In this document: piece after piece, positions 6,260 through 12,506 of the stretch
How the letters are laid out: each line of letters opens with the position of its first letter
Numbering within the stretch: position 1 is the stretch's first letter
DNA from: UBA4124 sp964577515
GTDB lineage: Bacteria > Patescibacteriota > Minisyncoccia > Phycocordibacterales > UBA9973
NCBI GenBank assembly: GCA_964577515.1
Contig: CAZNZN010000011.1
Coordinates: 1-15,765 of the forward strand
DNA length: 15,765 bases
Reading direction: 5' to 3'
Notes under the pieces: model-generated
Databases searched by the model: none
What the model was told of the DNA's origin: nothing
Seen by the model: the letters and a program-made list of their open reading frames with translations, nothing else
Position numbers and translations under genes: made by a program

Positions 6260-7723
6260 TTATTCCTTTGGTCTCATCAATGGGAAAATCTGTGTTTCGC
6301 GAACTGGTTTGTCGAGGAGGAATGAAAAGAGTCGTTCTGAAACACCAAACCCAAATGCTGGTGGCATACCGTATTCCATCGCTTCGACGTATTCCATATC
6401 TGCCATTTGTGCTTCGTCATCCCCTGCATCACGAAGTGCTTGTTGCTTCATGAAGCGTGCGCGTTGATCTACTGGGTCGTTAAGCTCGCTAAATCCTTTT
6501 CCTACCTCAGATCCTGCGATCAATACTTGGAATCGCTCTACGGTCTCACTACCATCACGATTTTTCTTTGCGAGTGGTTCGAGGTATACCGGTACGTTTA
6601 TGAGAAATCCTGGTCCTCCGAGCCCTTTGCGGATTTTCTTCCAAAGTAGGTCTACACCACGCTCTATAGAAAGAGTAGCTTTGTCGTACTCAACATCATG
6701 CTTTTTGAGCGCTCCTTCTATTTCTTCGACAGAAGTTTTGAGCGGATCTATATCGTAGTGTTCGCGTATAAGTGCACAAAAGTCATACATCGACCATTCA
6801 CTTGCAAGGTCTACGGTGAAGCCTTTGATAGTAAAGGTGGTTGTGCCAAATGTTTTTTCAGCTACTTCTCGGTAGAGGGATTTGATCATCTCCATTCCCT
6901 TTTTGTAATCACTGTACGCCATGTAGAACTCCATTTGTGTATAGTCCTGAAGATGTTCAGCAGACATGCCTTCGTTACGGAAAATGCGCCCTATTTCAAA
7001 GGTGCGAGGAATACCGGCTACCATGAGCTTCTTTTGCCAAAGTTCTCCTGCAGAGATGCGGAGGTACACATCGATGTCGAGTGCGTTGTGATGGGTAATA
7101 AAGGGTCGAGCATCAGCTCCTCCTGTGGTATTTTCGAGGACTGGCGTCTCTACTTCTACAAAGTCCTGTGCAAGCAAAAAGCTGCGCATGGTGTTCCAAA
7201 ATACTGAACGCTTTTTCACCATGTCAGCTACTTCTTTGTTGGCGAGGATATCGAGATATCGACGACGGAGGCGTTCTTCTTCATCTTCTATGCCAAAATA
7301 ACTGTCTGGAATAGGACGGAGTGATTTTGAGAGCATGCGCCACCCTTCTATGAAGAGACTCTGTGCTCCTCGTTGTGTAGTGTATGCTTTTCCTACACCT
7401 TCAATAAAGTCCCCAGCATCGACAGTCTCAATGAAGAGGTCATAGAGCTCTTCACTCATTTCATCTCGCTTAAATACTAGTTGCACTCGGGCGGTGCCGT
7501 CGTAGAGATCACAAAAGGTGATCGCGCCTTGTCCGCGCTTGCTCATAACACGACCAGCGATGGCCACACGATCTTTTCCTTGTTCATAGAGTGCAAAACG
7601 ATCAAGAAAGACCTCAATAGTATCAGTACGGTGACAGTCGTTTGGGTACGGATCAAATCCTTTTTCTTGCAAAATCGCCTTCTTTTTCAACCGCTCGTCG
7701 CGGAGCTCTTCGAGTGATGCCAT
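6260..7723 (-). CDS. lysS: Lysine--tRNA ligase, class II
   Basis: This 487-residue cytoplasmic enzyme would charge tRNA-Lys. The N-terminal OB-fold anticodon-binding domain spans about 50-135. The class II core follows, with motif 1 around 180-200 (FVEVETPVLENTTGGADARPF), motif 2 around 240-270 (FEIGRIFRNEG then YTQMEFYMAY), and motif 3 near the C-terminus (GFGVSERL). It differs from common bacterial LysRS: HLQDYTQME replaces the usual HNPEFTxME, and motif 3 has SER where IDR is usual. The start chosen is ATG 7723. An upstream TTG at 7741 would put codons through the -10 box, whereas the extended -10 (7740-7732) puts the transcript start about 2 bases before ATG 7723. It is the first gene of a three-gene operon. 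A related class IIb synthetase is less likely given overall similarity. Confidence 0.88.
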   Translation of the reverse strand: MASLEELRDERLKKKAILQEKGFDPYPNDCHRTDTIEVFLDRFALYEQGKDRVAIAGRVMSKRGQGAITFCDLYDGTARVQLVFKRDEMSEELYDLFIETVDAGDFIEGVGKAYTTQRGAQSLFIEGWRMLSKSLRPIPDSYFGIEDEEERLRRRYLDILANKEVADMVKKRSVFWNTMRSFLLAQDFVEVETPVLENTTGGADARPFITHHNALDIDVYLRISAGELWQKKLMVAGIPRTFEIGRIFRNEGMSAEHLQDYTQMEFYMAYSDYKKGMEMIKSLYREVAEKTFGTTTFTIKGFTVDLASEWSMYDFCALIREHYDIDPLKTSVEEIEGALKKHDVEYDKATLSIERGVDLLWKKIRKGLGGPGFLINVPVYLEPLAKKNRDGSETVERFQVLIAGSEVGKGFSELNDPVDQRARFMKQQALRDAGDDEAQMADMEYVEAMEYGMPPAFGFGVSERLFSFLLDKPVRETQIFPLMRPKE

Positions 7724-7731
7724 ATACAAAT

Positions 7732-7740
7732 ATAGTAGCA
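7732..7740 (-). promoter_or_regulatory. Extended -10 promoter of lysS, near-leaderless
   Basis: On the minus strand TG (7740-7739), C, TACTAT (7737-7732) form an extended -10. Eight bases later is the ATG at 7723, so the 5' leader would be about 2 bases. No good -35 is visible at 16-18 base spacing. Confidence 0.6.
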
Positions 7741-7766
7741 AATTTCACTTCTTTTTCATACAGTTT

Positions 7767-7795
7767 TTGACGTTTTATTAAAGTTGTGCTATTAT
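7767..7795 (+). promoter_or_regulatory. Strong sigma-70-type promoter upstream of the leader ORF
   Basis: TTGACG (7767-7772), a 17-base spacer, and TATTAT (7790-7795), with TG at 7787-7788 making it an extended -10. The predicted +1 is near 7802, three bases before the ATG of the 37-codon ORF. This is the best match to consensus in the window and drives the unit leading to the ABC exporter. Confidence 0.8.
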
Positions 7796-7804
7796 AGTGA
7801 CGTT

Positions 7805-7918
7805 ATGAAGAAAAATAACACACAAACCTATACCGGACACATGAATTGCGGGAACCTTTTTTGGGTCTCTCCTATTCGTGCTGCAGCCTCAACAGACAGG
7901 CTTGTGTTGTGCTTTTAG
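7805..7918 (+). CDS. Candidate leader peptide (37 aa) upstream of an ABC exporter
   Basis: ATG 7805 to TAG 7916-7918 encodes a 37-residue peptide starting MKKNNTQTYTGH, with NLFWVSPIRAAAS at residues 17-29 and ending LVLCF. Support comes from position, not homology. The ORF begins about 3 bases after the predicted start of a near-consensus promoter. It ends 18 bases before an intrinsic terminator, and an ABC exporter gene lies beyond. That is the order of ribosome-mediated transcription attenuation, as known for BmrB upstream of the bmrCD multidrug transporter in Bacillus subtilis. No run of a single regulatory amino acid is present, so stalling by the nascent chain or by a drug would be more likely than amino-acid sensing. 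Alternatively the peptide itself could be exported. It lacks a double-glycine leader and a hydrophobic signal. Confidence 0.5.
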   Translation: MKKNNTQTYTGHMNCGNLFWVSPIRAAASTDRLVLCF

Positions 7919-7936
7919 CTTCTTTCTTTACTAGAG

Positions 7937-7970
7937 AAACTCCAGCTCAACAGAAGCTGGAGTTTTCTGT
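7937..7970 (+). terminator. Intrinsic terminator between leader ORF and ABC exporter (candidate attenuator)
   Basis: AAACTCCAGCT (7937-7947) pairs perfectly with AGCTGGAGTTT (7955-7965) around a 7-base loop, followed by TTCTGTTT. It would stop most transcripts from the 7767-7795 promoter. AGCTTCT at 7917-7923, overlapping the leader stop codon, is complementary to AGAAGCT at 7952-7958 inside the terminator, so a competing structure is possible and could be gated by a ribosome at the stop codon. Confidence 0.75.
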
Positions 7971-7979
7971 TTGAGCATA

Positions 7980-8012
7980 TTGTTCATTCTCTCTAAACCA
8001 TTTTGTTCATTC
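7980..8012 (+). repeat. Direct repeat TTGTTCATTC before the ABC exporter
   Basis: TTGTTCATTC occurs at 7980-7989 and again at 8003-8012, a 23-base period, between the terminator and the exporter ATG. It could be an operator or an RNA element; I see no good promoter here (TTGAGC at 7971 and TAAACC at 7994 are a weak pair). The exporter may depend on read-through of the terminator. Confidence 0.4.
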
Positions 8013-8032
8013 ACAATTAAAAAAAAATAAGT

Positions 8033-9802
8033 ATGAAAGTAAAAAAAGTAACACCGAAGGTGATTGCTACAGTGTGGCGTCATTGGGTAGGCGCATTTCG
8101 TCAAAGTAAAGTGGCGATTGTGGTGACCTTTATTGTGTATTCCCTGTCTATGTATTTTGATCTTATGTTCAAACCCATACAGTGGAAAAACGTTTTTGAT
8201 AATCTCTCTACAGGGAAAGATCCCTGGGGAGCGTTCTCTTTGGTTGTTGTTGCTTCGGTACTTTCATGGGCGTGTAGTCGTATCGGAGAAACTGCAATAG
8301 TGCTTGGAGAATCAAGAATCATAAAAAATCTTAAGGATTATTGTATGCGTGGACTTTTAGGAAAAAATACTCATTTTTTCTCAACACAAGCATCGGGGGC
8401 CCTTGTTGCGAAATGGAAACGTTTTGCGAGTGCCTCTGAACCTGTTATTGATGAGTTCATCTTTTCTCTGAGTCGTTCTGCACTTCTGGCGGTGTATATG
8501 GTCTTGTATATGTCTTTTCTTATACCAGAACTTGCAGTAGCATTTTTCATTTGGATCATGCTTTTTGTTGGGGTGACGGTATTGCTTACGAAAATACGTA
8601 TACGCCATGACTTAGCAAGTGCACATGCTGATTCAGTGACAACAGGACATGCAAGTGATATCTTGCAATCCGTTTTTACCTTGCGCATGTTTGCTGCAAC
8701 ACCTCGTGTTGTTCGTACATTCGAAGATATTACGCTAGAAGATATGCGTAAGCGTCGTCGGACATGGTTTATGGGCAATCTACAGTGGACTGTTCAGGGG
8801 GTGTTGATTATCCTTCTGGAAATGTACTGTATGAATGTCATGCTTCATCTTGTACAAAAAGGTGTCTATACCATTGGGTCCGCTGTGCTTGTACAAGCGT
8901 ATATCGCAGGGCTTCTTTCGTACATGTGGAATTTTGGAAGGAGTCTCACCAAAGTGAGGACCTCTTTTGCCGATGCACATGAGATGGCTGAACTCCTTGA
9001 AGGAGAAGCTGTCGAACCTATTCATCGGACAGACCCCGCGGTAGAAGAGAAGGTTCCATTACACAACGGTGTTACGCTTTCTTCAGTAACTTTTTCGTAT
9101 AGCGATAGCGTTACTGCGCTTAATGATTTTTCCTTTTCTTTTCTTCCCGGTCGCCGTTATGGCATTGTTGGGAAGACAGGATCAGGAAAATCTACGCTTA
9201 CAAAACTGATCTTAAAGGCCTATGACCATTGTGAAGGAGATATTCATGTCGGCAACTTCCCTATTGATACTATCGATAGACTACAGTTGCGTTCATGGAT
9301 TGCCTACGTGCCACAAGACCCGCAGTTTCCTTCGTGGACAATACGAGAGATTATCGGGCTTGGTAACCCTATGGCTACCGATGCAATGATTCGTGCAGCT
9401 GCGGAGAAAGCATGCTGTGAATTTATCTGGGAAAAACTTCCCGATGGATTCAATACTGTTGTCGGCGAACGAGGTGTTCGACTCTCTGGAGGAGAGCGGC
9501 AACGAGTTGCTATCGCAGCCGCGATACTTAAAGACGCACCGATTGTCATCATGGATGAGCCGACAAGTGCACTTGATGCAAGTACAGAGCAGACGATACA
9601 AGAAGCTATTGCGACACACTTCAAAGGAAAAACCCTTATCGTGATCGCGCACCGTCTTTCAACGGTTGCGATACTCGATGAGATTGTTTTGATTGAAAAT
9701 GGAACAATCAAAAACGTAGGATCTCATGAGGTACTGCTTCATACTTCTACTGACTACAAAACGATGTGGGAACTCCAGACCATGCCGAATGTTGCTAGTT
9801 AA
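8033..9802 (+). CDS. ABC exporter half-transporter (membrane domain fused to ATPase)
   Basis: This 589-residue protein has a type I ABC exporter arrangement. The N-terminal membrane domain (about 25-310) has hydrophobic helices near 27-46, 66-92, 140-163, 165-185, 255-272 and 280-300. The nucleotide-binding domain runs from about 345: Walker A GKTGSGKST at 380-388, Q-loop near 428, signature LSGGERQR at 484-491, Walker B IVIMDEP at 504-510 with catalytic Glu509, and the H-loop His540. It should work as a homodimer pumping lipids, peptides or drugs outward. There is no N-terminal C39 peptidase domain, so it is not a bacteriocin-processing exporter. It lies behind a leader ORF and terminator and is followed by a strong terminator, so it is a single-gene unit. 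No clear Shine-Dalgarno precedes the ATG at 8033. The substrate is unknown. Confidence 0.88.
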   Translation: MKVKKVTPKVIATVWRHWVGAFRQSKVAIVVTFIVYSLSMYFDLMFKPIQWKNVFDNLSTGKDPWGAFSLVVVASVLSWACSRIGETAIVLGESRIIKNLKDYCMRGLLGKNTHFFSTQASGALVAKWKRFASASEPVIDEFIFSLSRSALLAVYMVLYMSFLIPELAVAFFIWIMLFVGVTVLLTKIRIRHDLASAHADSVTTGHASDILQSVFTLRMFAATPRVVRTFEDITLEDMRKRRRTWFMGNLQWTVQGVLIILLEMYCMNVMLHLVQKGVYTIGSAVLVQAYIAGLLSYMWNFGRSLTKVRTSFADAHEMAELLEGEAVEPIHRTDPAVEEKVPLHNGVTLSSVTFSYSDSVTALNDFSFSFLPGRRYGIVGKTGSGKSTLTKLILKAYDHCEGDIHVGNFPIDTIDRLQLRSWIAYVPQDPQFPSWTIREIIGLGNPMATDAMIRAAAEKACCEFIWEKLPDGFNTVVGERGVRLSGGERQRVAIAAAILKDAPIVIMDEPTSALDASTEQTIQEAIATHFKGKTLIVIAHRLSTVAILDEIVLIENGTIKNVGSHEVLLHTSTDYKTMWELQTMPNVAS

Positions 9803-9804
9803 TT

Positions 9805-9835
9805 AAATGAGCCTTTAAGGGCTCATTTTTCTTTT
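9805..9835 (+). terminator. Rho-independent terminator after the ABC exporter
   Basis: AAATGAGCC (9805-9813) pairs with GGCTCATTT (9820-9828) around a 6-base loop and runs into a T-rich tail. It begins just after the exporter stop codon. The -35 of the next promoter overlaps the end of the tail. Confidence 0.9.
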
Positions 9836-9861
9836 GACTTTTAAAACATTTGTGCTACTAT
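9834..9861 (+). promoter_or_regulatory. Promoter of the 122-aa gene
   Basis: TTGACT (9834-9839), a 16-base spacer, and TACTAT (9856-9861) with TG at 9853-9854. The predicted start is near 9868, giving a leader of about 23 bases with no Shine-Dalgarno before the ATG at 9891. Confidence 0.72.
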
Positions 9862-9890
9862 TTTCTGAAACACTTTAAAACCCGTTGCGT

Positions 9891-10259
9891 ATGAATCAAA
9901 CTCAAGCTGTTCTTGATGGTGAAATTTCACCATCACAGGTTCCTTCTGAAATCGGTGGAACCTGCCTGAGGAAAAGAGAAGTTGAGAGACTTCTCGAGCG
10001 TATCATTAACCAACAAAGAAAGGCCAACCCTGACCGGTGGACCTGTTTTTCTGAAGAAGACGTTGCCCGTGCCTGTGGGTATCAGCACCTGCCTCTTTCA
10101 GAGCAACAACTCCTTGATCTCCTGGTGTCCGGTGGGCAACTTCCATCACATCCTGGTGTCACCATTGAGCCGGGATATCTGGAAATGCTTGGCCCTCTCT
10201 ACCTTGTCGCAGAACCTCTCCGCAAGGTGTTCAAAGACTGCGCTGCTATTGCAGCCTGA
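9891..10259 (+). CDS. Hypothetical soluble protein (122 aa), single-gene unit
   Basis: I do not recognise the family. ATG 9891 is preferred over the in-frame TTG at 9885. The product starts MNQTQAVLDGEISPSQ and has a charged helix (about 27-45, with KREVERLLERIINQQRK). It then has a stretch reading FSEEDVARACGYQHLPLSEQQLLDLLVSGG (about 53-83), which looks like a helical bundle or a degenerate helix-turn-helix. No membrane segment is present; it has four cysteines without a metal-binding spacing. Codons look more G/C-rich than in neighbours (runs of CTG, GCC, CAG), which could mean high expression or a different origin. It has its own near-consensus promoter and a perfect terminator, so it is independently expressed and probably abundant. 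It ends in TGA, which supports use of the standard bacterial code. Confidence 0.72.
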   Translation: MNQTQAVLDGEISPSQVPSEIGGTCLRKREVERLLERIINQQRKANPDRWTCFSEEDVARACGYQHLPLSEQQLLDLLVSGGQLPSHPGVTIEPGYLEMLGPLYLVAEPLRKVFKDCAAIAA

Positions 10260-10281
10260 CGATTGTTTCCTGTACCTTATT

Positions 10282-10310
10282 AAAAGCGAACCGTAATGGT
10301 TCGCTTTTTT
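10282..10310 (+). terminator. Rho-independent terminator after the 122-aa gene
   Basis: An 11-bp perfect stem (10282-10292 with 10298-10308), a 5-base loop, and a run of six T ending at 10310. It is the strongest terminator in the window. Confidence 0.92.
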
Positions 10311-10322
10311 CATTTCGGAGAG

Positions 10323-10335
10323 TACACTATGGGGT
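10323..10335 (+). promoter_or_regulatory. Possible -10 element of the membrane-protein gene
   Basis: TACACT (10323-10328) lies 11 bases before the ATG at 10340, predicting a leader of about 5 bases. There is no TG extension and no convincing -35, so it is weaker than the other promoters. Confidence 0.4.
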
Positions 10336-10339
10336 ACAT

Positions 10340-10843
10340 ATGAAAACGTGGTTCTGGAAATCATTTCTTGTTATCTATTTAGGAGTCCTCCTTGTGCACA
10401 CAATTGAACTCGGACTTTCTTGGGGTATCGCTCCATTTATCTTGTTTGGATTTTTTCTTGCACTTTTCTCACATCGTACCAGCCACGTCATCAGTCTTCT
10501 CTTCCTTGTTGCTCATATGACTATTGAGGCTATTGAGTATGCGACGCAAGGGATGTCGTTCTCTACCACTATATTAGTGTGGGTTGGTATTCATGTTGTG
10601 ATGGACGGAGTCTTTTTGTGGAGTGAAGTCAAGCGACACTTCAATCAAGTTCGGTATCAGATGTGGTCTACGATCGTTTTGGGTATTGTTTGTATCTATG
10701 TCTTTGTTCCAAAAATCGCGACTGTTTCAAGTGCGCTCGAAGGACATGAATCTCTCGTTGAGTTTGTAGTGATCGGCGGGGTGATCGGATGTGTGCTCTC
10801 CCATATTCTTCCTCATAGACACGCTACTCACAGCCACCAGTAG
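10340..10843 (+). CDS. Polytopic membrane protein with intramembrane His/acidic residues and a His-rich tail
   Basis: I cannot name the family of this 167-residue protein. Five or six hydrophobic segments are visible, near residues 6-22, 28-44, 48-66, 75-94, 107-126 and 139-157. Polar residues recur inside them: H20 with E23, H59 with E63 and E66, H85 with D89, and H155. The C-terminal tail (about 155-167) holds five histidines, including HRHATHSH. Paired His and Glu/Asp in helices plus a His-rich tail are common in membrane proteins that bind or move divalent metals, so a metal-related role is a reasonable guess but not shown. The gene sits between a terminator upstream and the convergent dnaJ gene, and appears to be transcribed alone. 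Confidence 0.7.
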   Translation: MKTWFWKSFLVIYLGVLLVHTIELGLSWGIAPFILFGFFLALFSHRTSHVISLLFLVAHMTIEAIEYATQGMSFSTTILVWVGIHVVMDGVFLWSEVKRHFNQVRYQMWSTIVLGIVCIYVFVPKIATVSSALEGHESLVEFVVIGGVIGCVLSHILPHRHATHSHQ

Positions 10844-10845
10844 TA

Positions 10846-10877
10846 AAGCCCCGTCACGCAATTGCGATCAGGGGCTT
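10846..10877. terminator. Hairpin between convergent genes, with a 10-bp palindrome in its loop
   Basis: AAGCCCC (10846-10852) pairs with GGGGCTT (10871-10877). The loop contains the perfect palindrome CGCAATTGCG (10857-10866). It lies 3 bases after the membrane-protein stop and downstream of dnaJ on the other strand, so it could end transcripts from both sides. Neither side has a long T-run, so its efficiency as an intrinsic terminator is uncertain. An AT-rich stretch (10888-10940) separates it from dnaJ. Confidence 0.55.
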
Positions 10878-10940
10878 CGTGTCTAAGGGTTATAATATCT
10901 TTAGTAAAATATTAGCATATATTTGAAATATAGTCAAGTT

Positions 10941-12011
10941 TTATATTCCCTCTTTTTTGAGTTGTTCGATGATCCCTTTTGCTTCTTTTGAAAGTTTCTC
11001 AGGGAGCTTGATATTGAGTTCTACGACGAAATTGCCACGATGACTTTTTGATGTAGGAACGCCGTATCCTTTTAGTATGATCGTTGCCCCTATTTTTGTT
11101 CCGCTCGGAATGATGACCGTTTGTTGTCCATCAAGTGTCTCTATGGTGTGCTCCGCGCCAAGCAGTGCATCAGTGAGCTTGATGTCGAGTGTTCTGTGCA
11201 AGTCGTTCCCACGTCGCTCTATATGAGTGTGTGGTGTTACTGTAATACGGACATAGAGGTCTCCAGGTGATCCTCCTTGTACTGCTTCTCCCATACCAGA
11301 GAGACGAAGTGTTGCACCGTTTTCAATTCCAGCAGGAACTGATACTTTGATAGTGCGAGTATCTCGAACAACACCAGTCCCTCGACATGTTTTGCATGGA
11401 TCTTTTGGTAGTTTCCCTGCCCCGTGACATTTGTTACACGTTTGCGTTGTTGCTATTGCTCCAAGAATAGTTTGCTGAACTTTTCGTACCGTACCACTAC
11501 CACTACAGGTACTACAGGTTTCTAGTTTTGTCCCCGGTGTTGCTCCGTCTCCTTTACACGTACTACATTGAGAAGGTTTTGTGACCTTCAATTCTTTTTC
11601 AACACCAAAAATCGCTTCTTTAAAAGTGAGATTGATATGGGTTTGCAGATCATTACCACGAGGTGTTCCTCGGCGGCGTCCTCCACCGAACATTTCACCA
11701 AACATATCTCCTATATCAAAGCCAAAATCCCCTCCCTGTGAGAATTGTGAGAAATCAAATCCTTCAAAGCCACCAAAACCACCCCCTGCTCCTCCAAATT
11801 GTGGGCCAGCAGATCCGAACTGGTCATACTGTGCTCGTTTCTGGTCGTCAGAAAGTGTTTGGTATGCTTCGTTTACCTCTTTAAACTTTTTCTCATCACC
11901 ATCTTTTTTATCAGGATGGTATTTATGGGCGAGTTTATGAAACGCTTTTTTTATATCGTCTTTTGAAGCATTTTTTTCAACGCCTAAAATATCGTAATAA
12001 TTCTTACTCAT
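10941..12011 (-). CDS. dnaJ: Chaperone DnaJ (type I Hsp40)
   Basis: This 356-residue protein has the full type I layout. The J domain is at 1-66 with the HPD motif at 32-34, which activates DnaK's ATPase. The Gly/Phe-rich region spans about 67-112. The zinc domain has four CxxCxGxG repeats starting at C149, C166, C192 and C206, and C-terminal substrate-binding beta domains run from about 215 to the end. It delivers unfolded proteins to DnaK in the cytoplasm. ATG 12011 is chosen over the in-frame GTG at 12017 because it matches the usual MxKxDYYxILGV start. dnaK and grpE are not in the window, so this is an orphan copy. Its extended -10 promoter (TG-G-TATAAT) is at 12076-12068, giving a leader of about 50 bases with a small hairpin. 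No CIRCE element is seen. Confidence 0.95.
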   Translation of the reverse strand: MSKNYYDILGVEKNASKDDIKKAFHKLAHKYHPDKKDGDEKKFKEVNEAYQTLSDDQKRAQYDQFGSAGPQFGGAGGGFGGFEGFDFSQFSQGGDFGFDIGDMFGEMFGGGRRRGTPRGNDLQTHINLTFKEAIFGVEKELKVTKPSQCSTCKGDGATPGTKLETCSTCSGSGTVRKVQQTILGAIATTQTCNKCHGAGKLPKDPCKTCRGTGVVRDTRTIKVSVPAGIENGATLRLSGMGEAVQGGSPGDLYVRITVTPHTHIERRGNDLHRTLDIKLTDALLGAEHTIETLDGQQTVIIPSGTKIGATIILKGYGVPTSKSHRGNFVVELNIKLPEKLSKEAKGIIEQLKKEGI

Positions 12012-12067
12012 ATCCACTACGGTTCCATTGCACCCTTTTGGGGGTGTTTTAATACTTTTGCACAGGT

Positions 12068-12076
12068 ATTATACCA
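12068..12076 (-). promoter_or_regulatory. Extended -10 promoter of dnaJ
   Basis: On the minus strand TG (12076-12075), G, TATAAT (12073-12068): a perfect -10 with TG extension. The start would be near 12061. The transcript begins with a leader of about 50 bases that can form a hairpin (12031-12046, arms CACCC/GGGTG). No -35 match is obvious. Confidence 0.75.
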
Positions 12077-12094
12077 CATTTTGATTATTTTGTG

Positions 12095-12103
12095 TGGTAC
12101 ACT
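12095..12103 (+). promoter_or_regulatory. Extended -10 promoter of the mannoside gene cluster
   Basis: TG (12095-12096), G, TACACT (12098-12103). The predicted start is near 12110, so the ATG at 12120 would have a leader of about 10 bases; the ATG at 12108 would be at or just before the transcript start. It is divergent from the dnaJ promoter and about 20 bases from it. Confidence 0.6.
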
Positions 12104-12119
12104 AGCCATGTATTCTTCT

Positions 12120-12500
12120 ATGAAAAAAACACTTATCAACATCGAAACAGTACGCCGACCCTGGGGATTGTTTACTCGGTTTATCAAAAATGAACCTGCA
12201 ACAGTGAAAGTGCTTTCTATCAAAGCCGGGCAATCACTTTCTTTGCAATATCATCATGACCGAGAAGAGTTTTGGCACGTCCTTTCAGGTGTTGGGACTG
12301 TTGTTGTTGGCAAGAAGCGCTACGTTGCAAAACCAGGAAAAGAATTTACTGTTCCACCAAAGACTCTCCATCGTATTGTTGCTACAACAGCACTTGAAAT
12401 CCTTGAAATCGCTACTGGTCACTTTGAAGAATCTGATATTGTTCGGGTCCAAGACAACTATGGTCGAGCAAAGCAAACAAAAAACAACAAACAAAAGTAA
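12120..12500 (+). CDS. Cupin, type II mannose-6-phosphate isomerase-like
   Basis: This is a 126-residue single cupin domain resembling the C-terminal isomerase domain of ManC/AlgA-type bifunctional enzymes. Key features are RPWG at 13-16 near the N-terminus, and the cupin metal site with H45 or H46, E50 and H84 (in QYHHDREEFWHVLSG and LHR). The closing segment DIVRVQDNYGR (106-116) is a hallmark of this group. The reaction would be mannose-6-phosphate to fructose-6-phosphate, using a divalent metal. The nucleotidyltransferase half of ManC is absent. ATG 12120 (MKKTLIN) is chosen from the promoter position; ATG 12108 would add four residues. It is the first gene of the cluster; the GH130 gene starts 6 bases after its stop. 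A lysine-rich tail ends the protein. Confidence 0.8.
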   Translation: MKKTLINIETVRRPWGLFTRFIKNEPATVKVLSIKAGQSLSLQYHHDREEFWHVLSGVGTVVVGKKRYVAKPGKEFTVPPKTLHRIVATTALEILEIATGHFEESDIVRVQDNYGRAKQTKNNKQK

Positions 12501-12506
12501 TCTTTC

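Noticed and set aside
6698..7207. Open frame of 169 codons on the plus strand
   Set aside because: It is entirely antisense to lysS, which is strongly supported by family motifs; Cys/His/Phe-rich shadow composition.
7724..7741. TTG at 7741 as the lysS start
   Set aside because: The extra six codons lie on the extended -10 element, and the family-like start is the ATG at 7723.
12031..12050. Plus-strand terminator (CACCC/GGGTG hairpin followed by TTTT)
   Set aside because: No plus-strand gene ends upstream; on the minus strand it lies in the dnaJ leader and has no T-run. Best seen as a minor leader hairpin.
12017..12223. Minus-strand ORF over the dnaJ/cupin promoter region
   Set aside because: It covers both divergent promoters and the start of the cupin gene, and shows no recognisable protein features.
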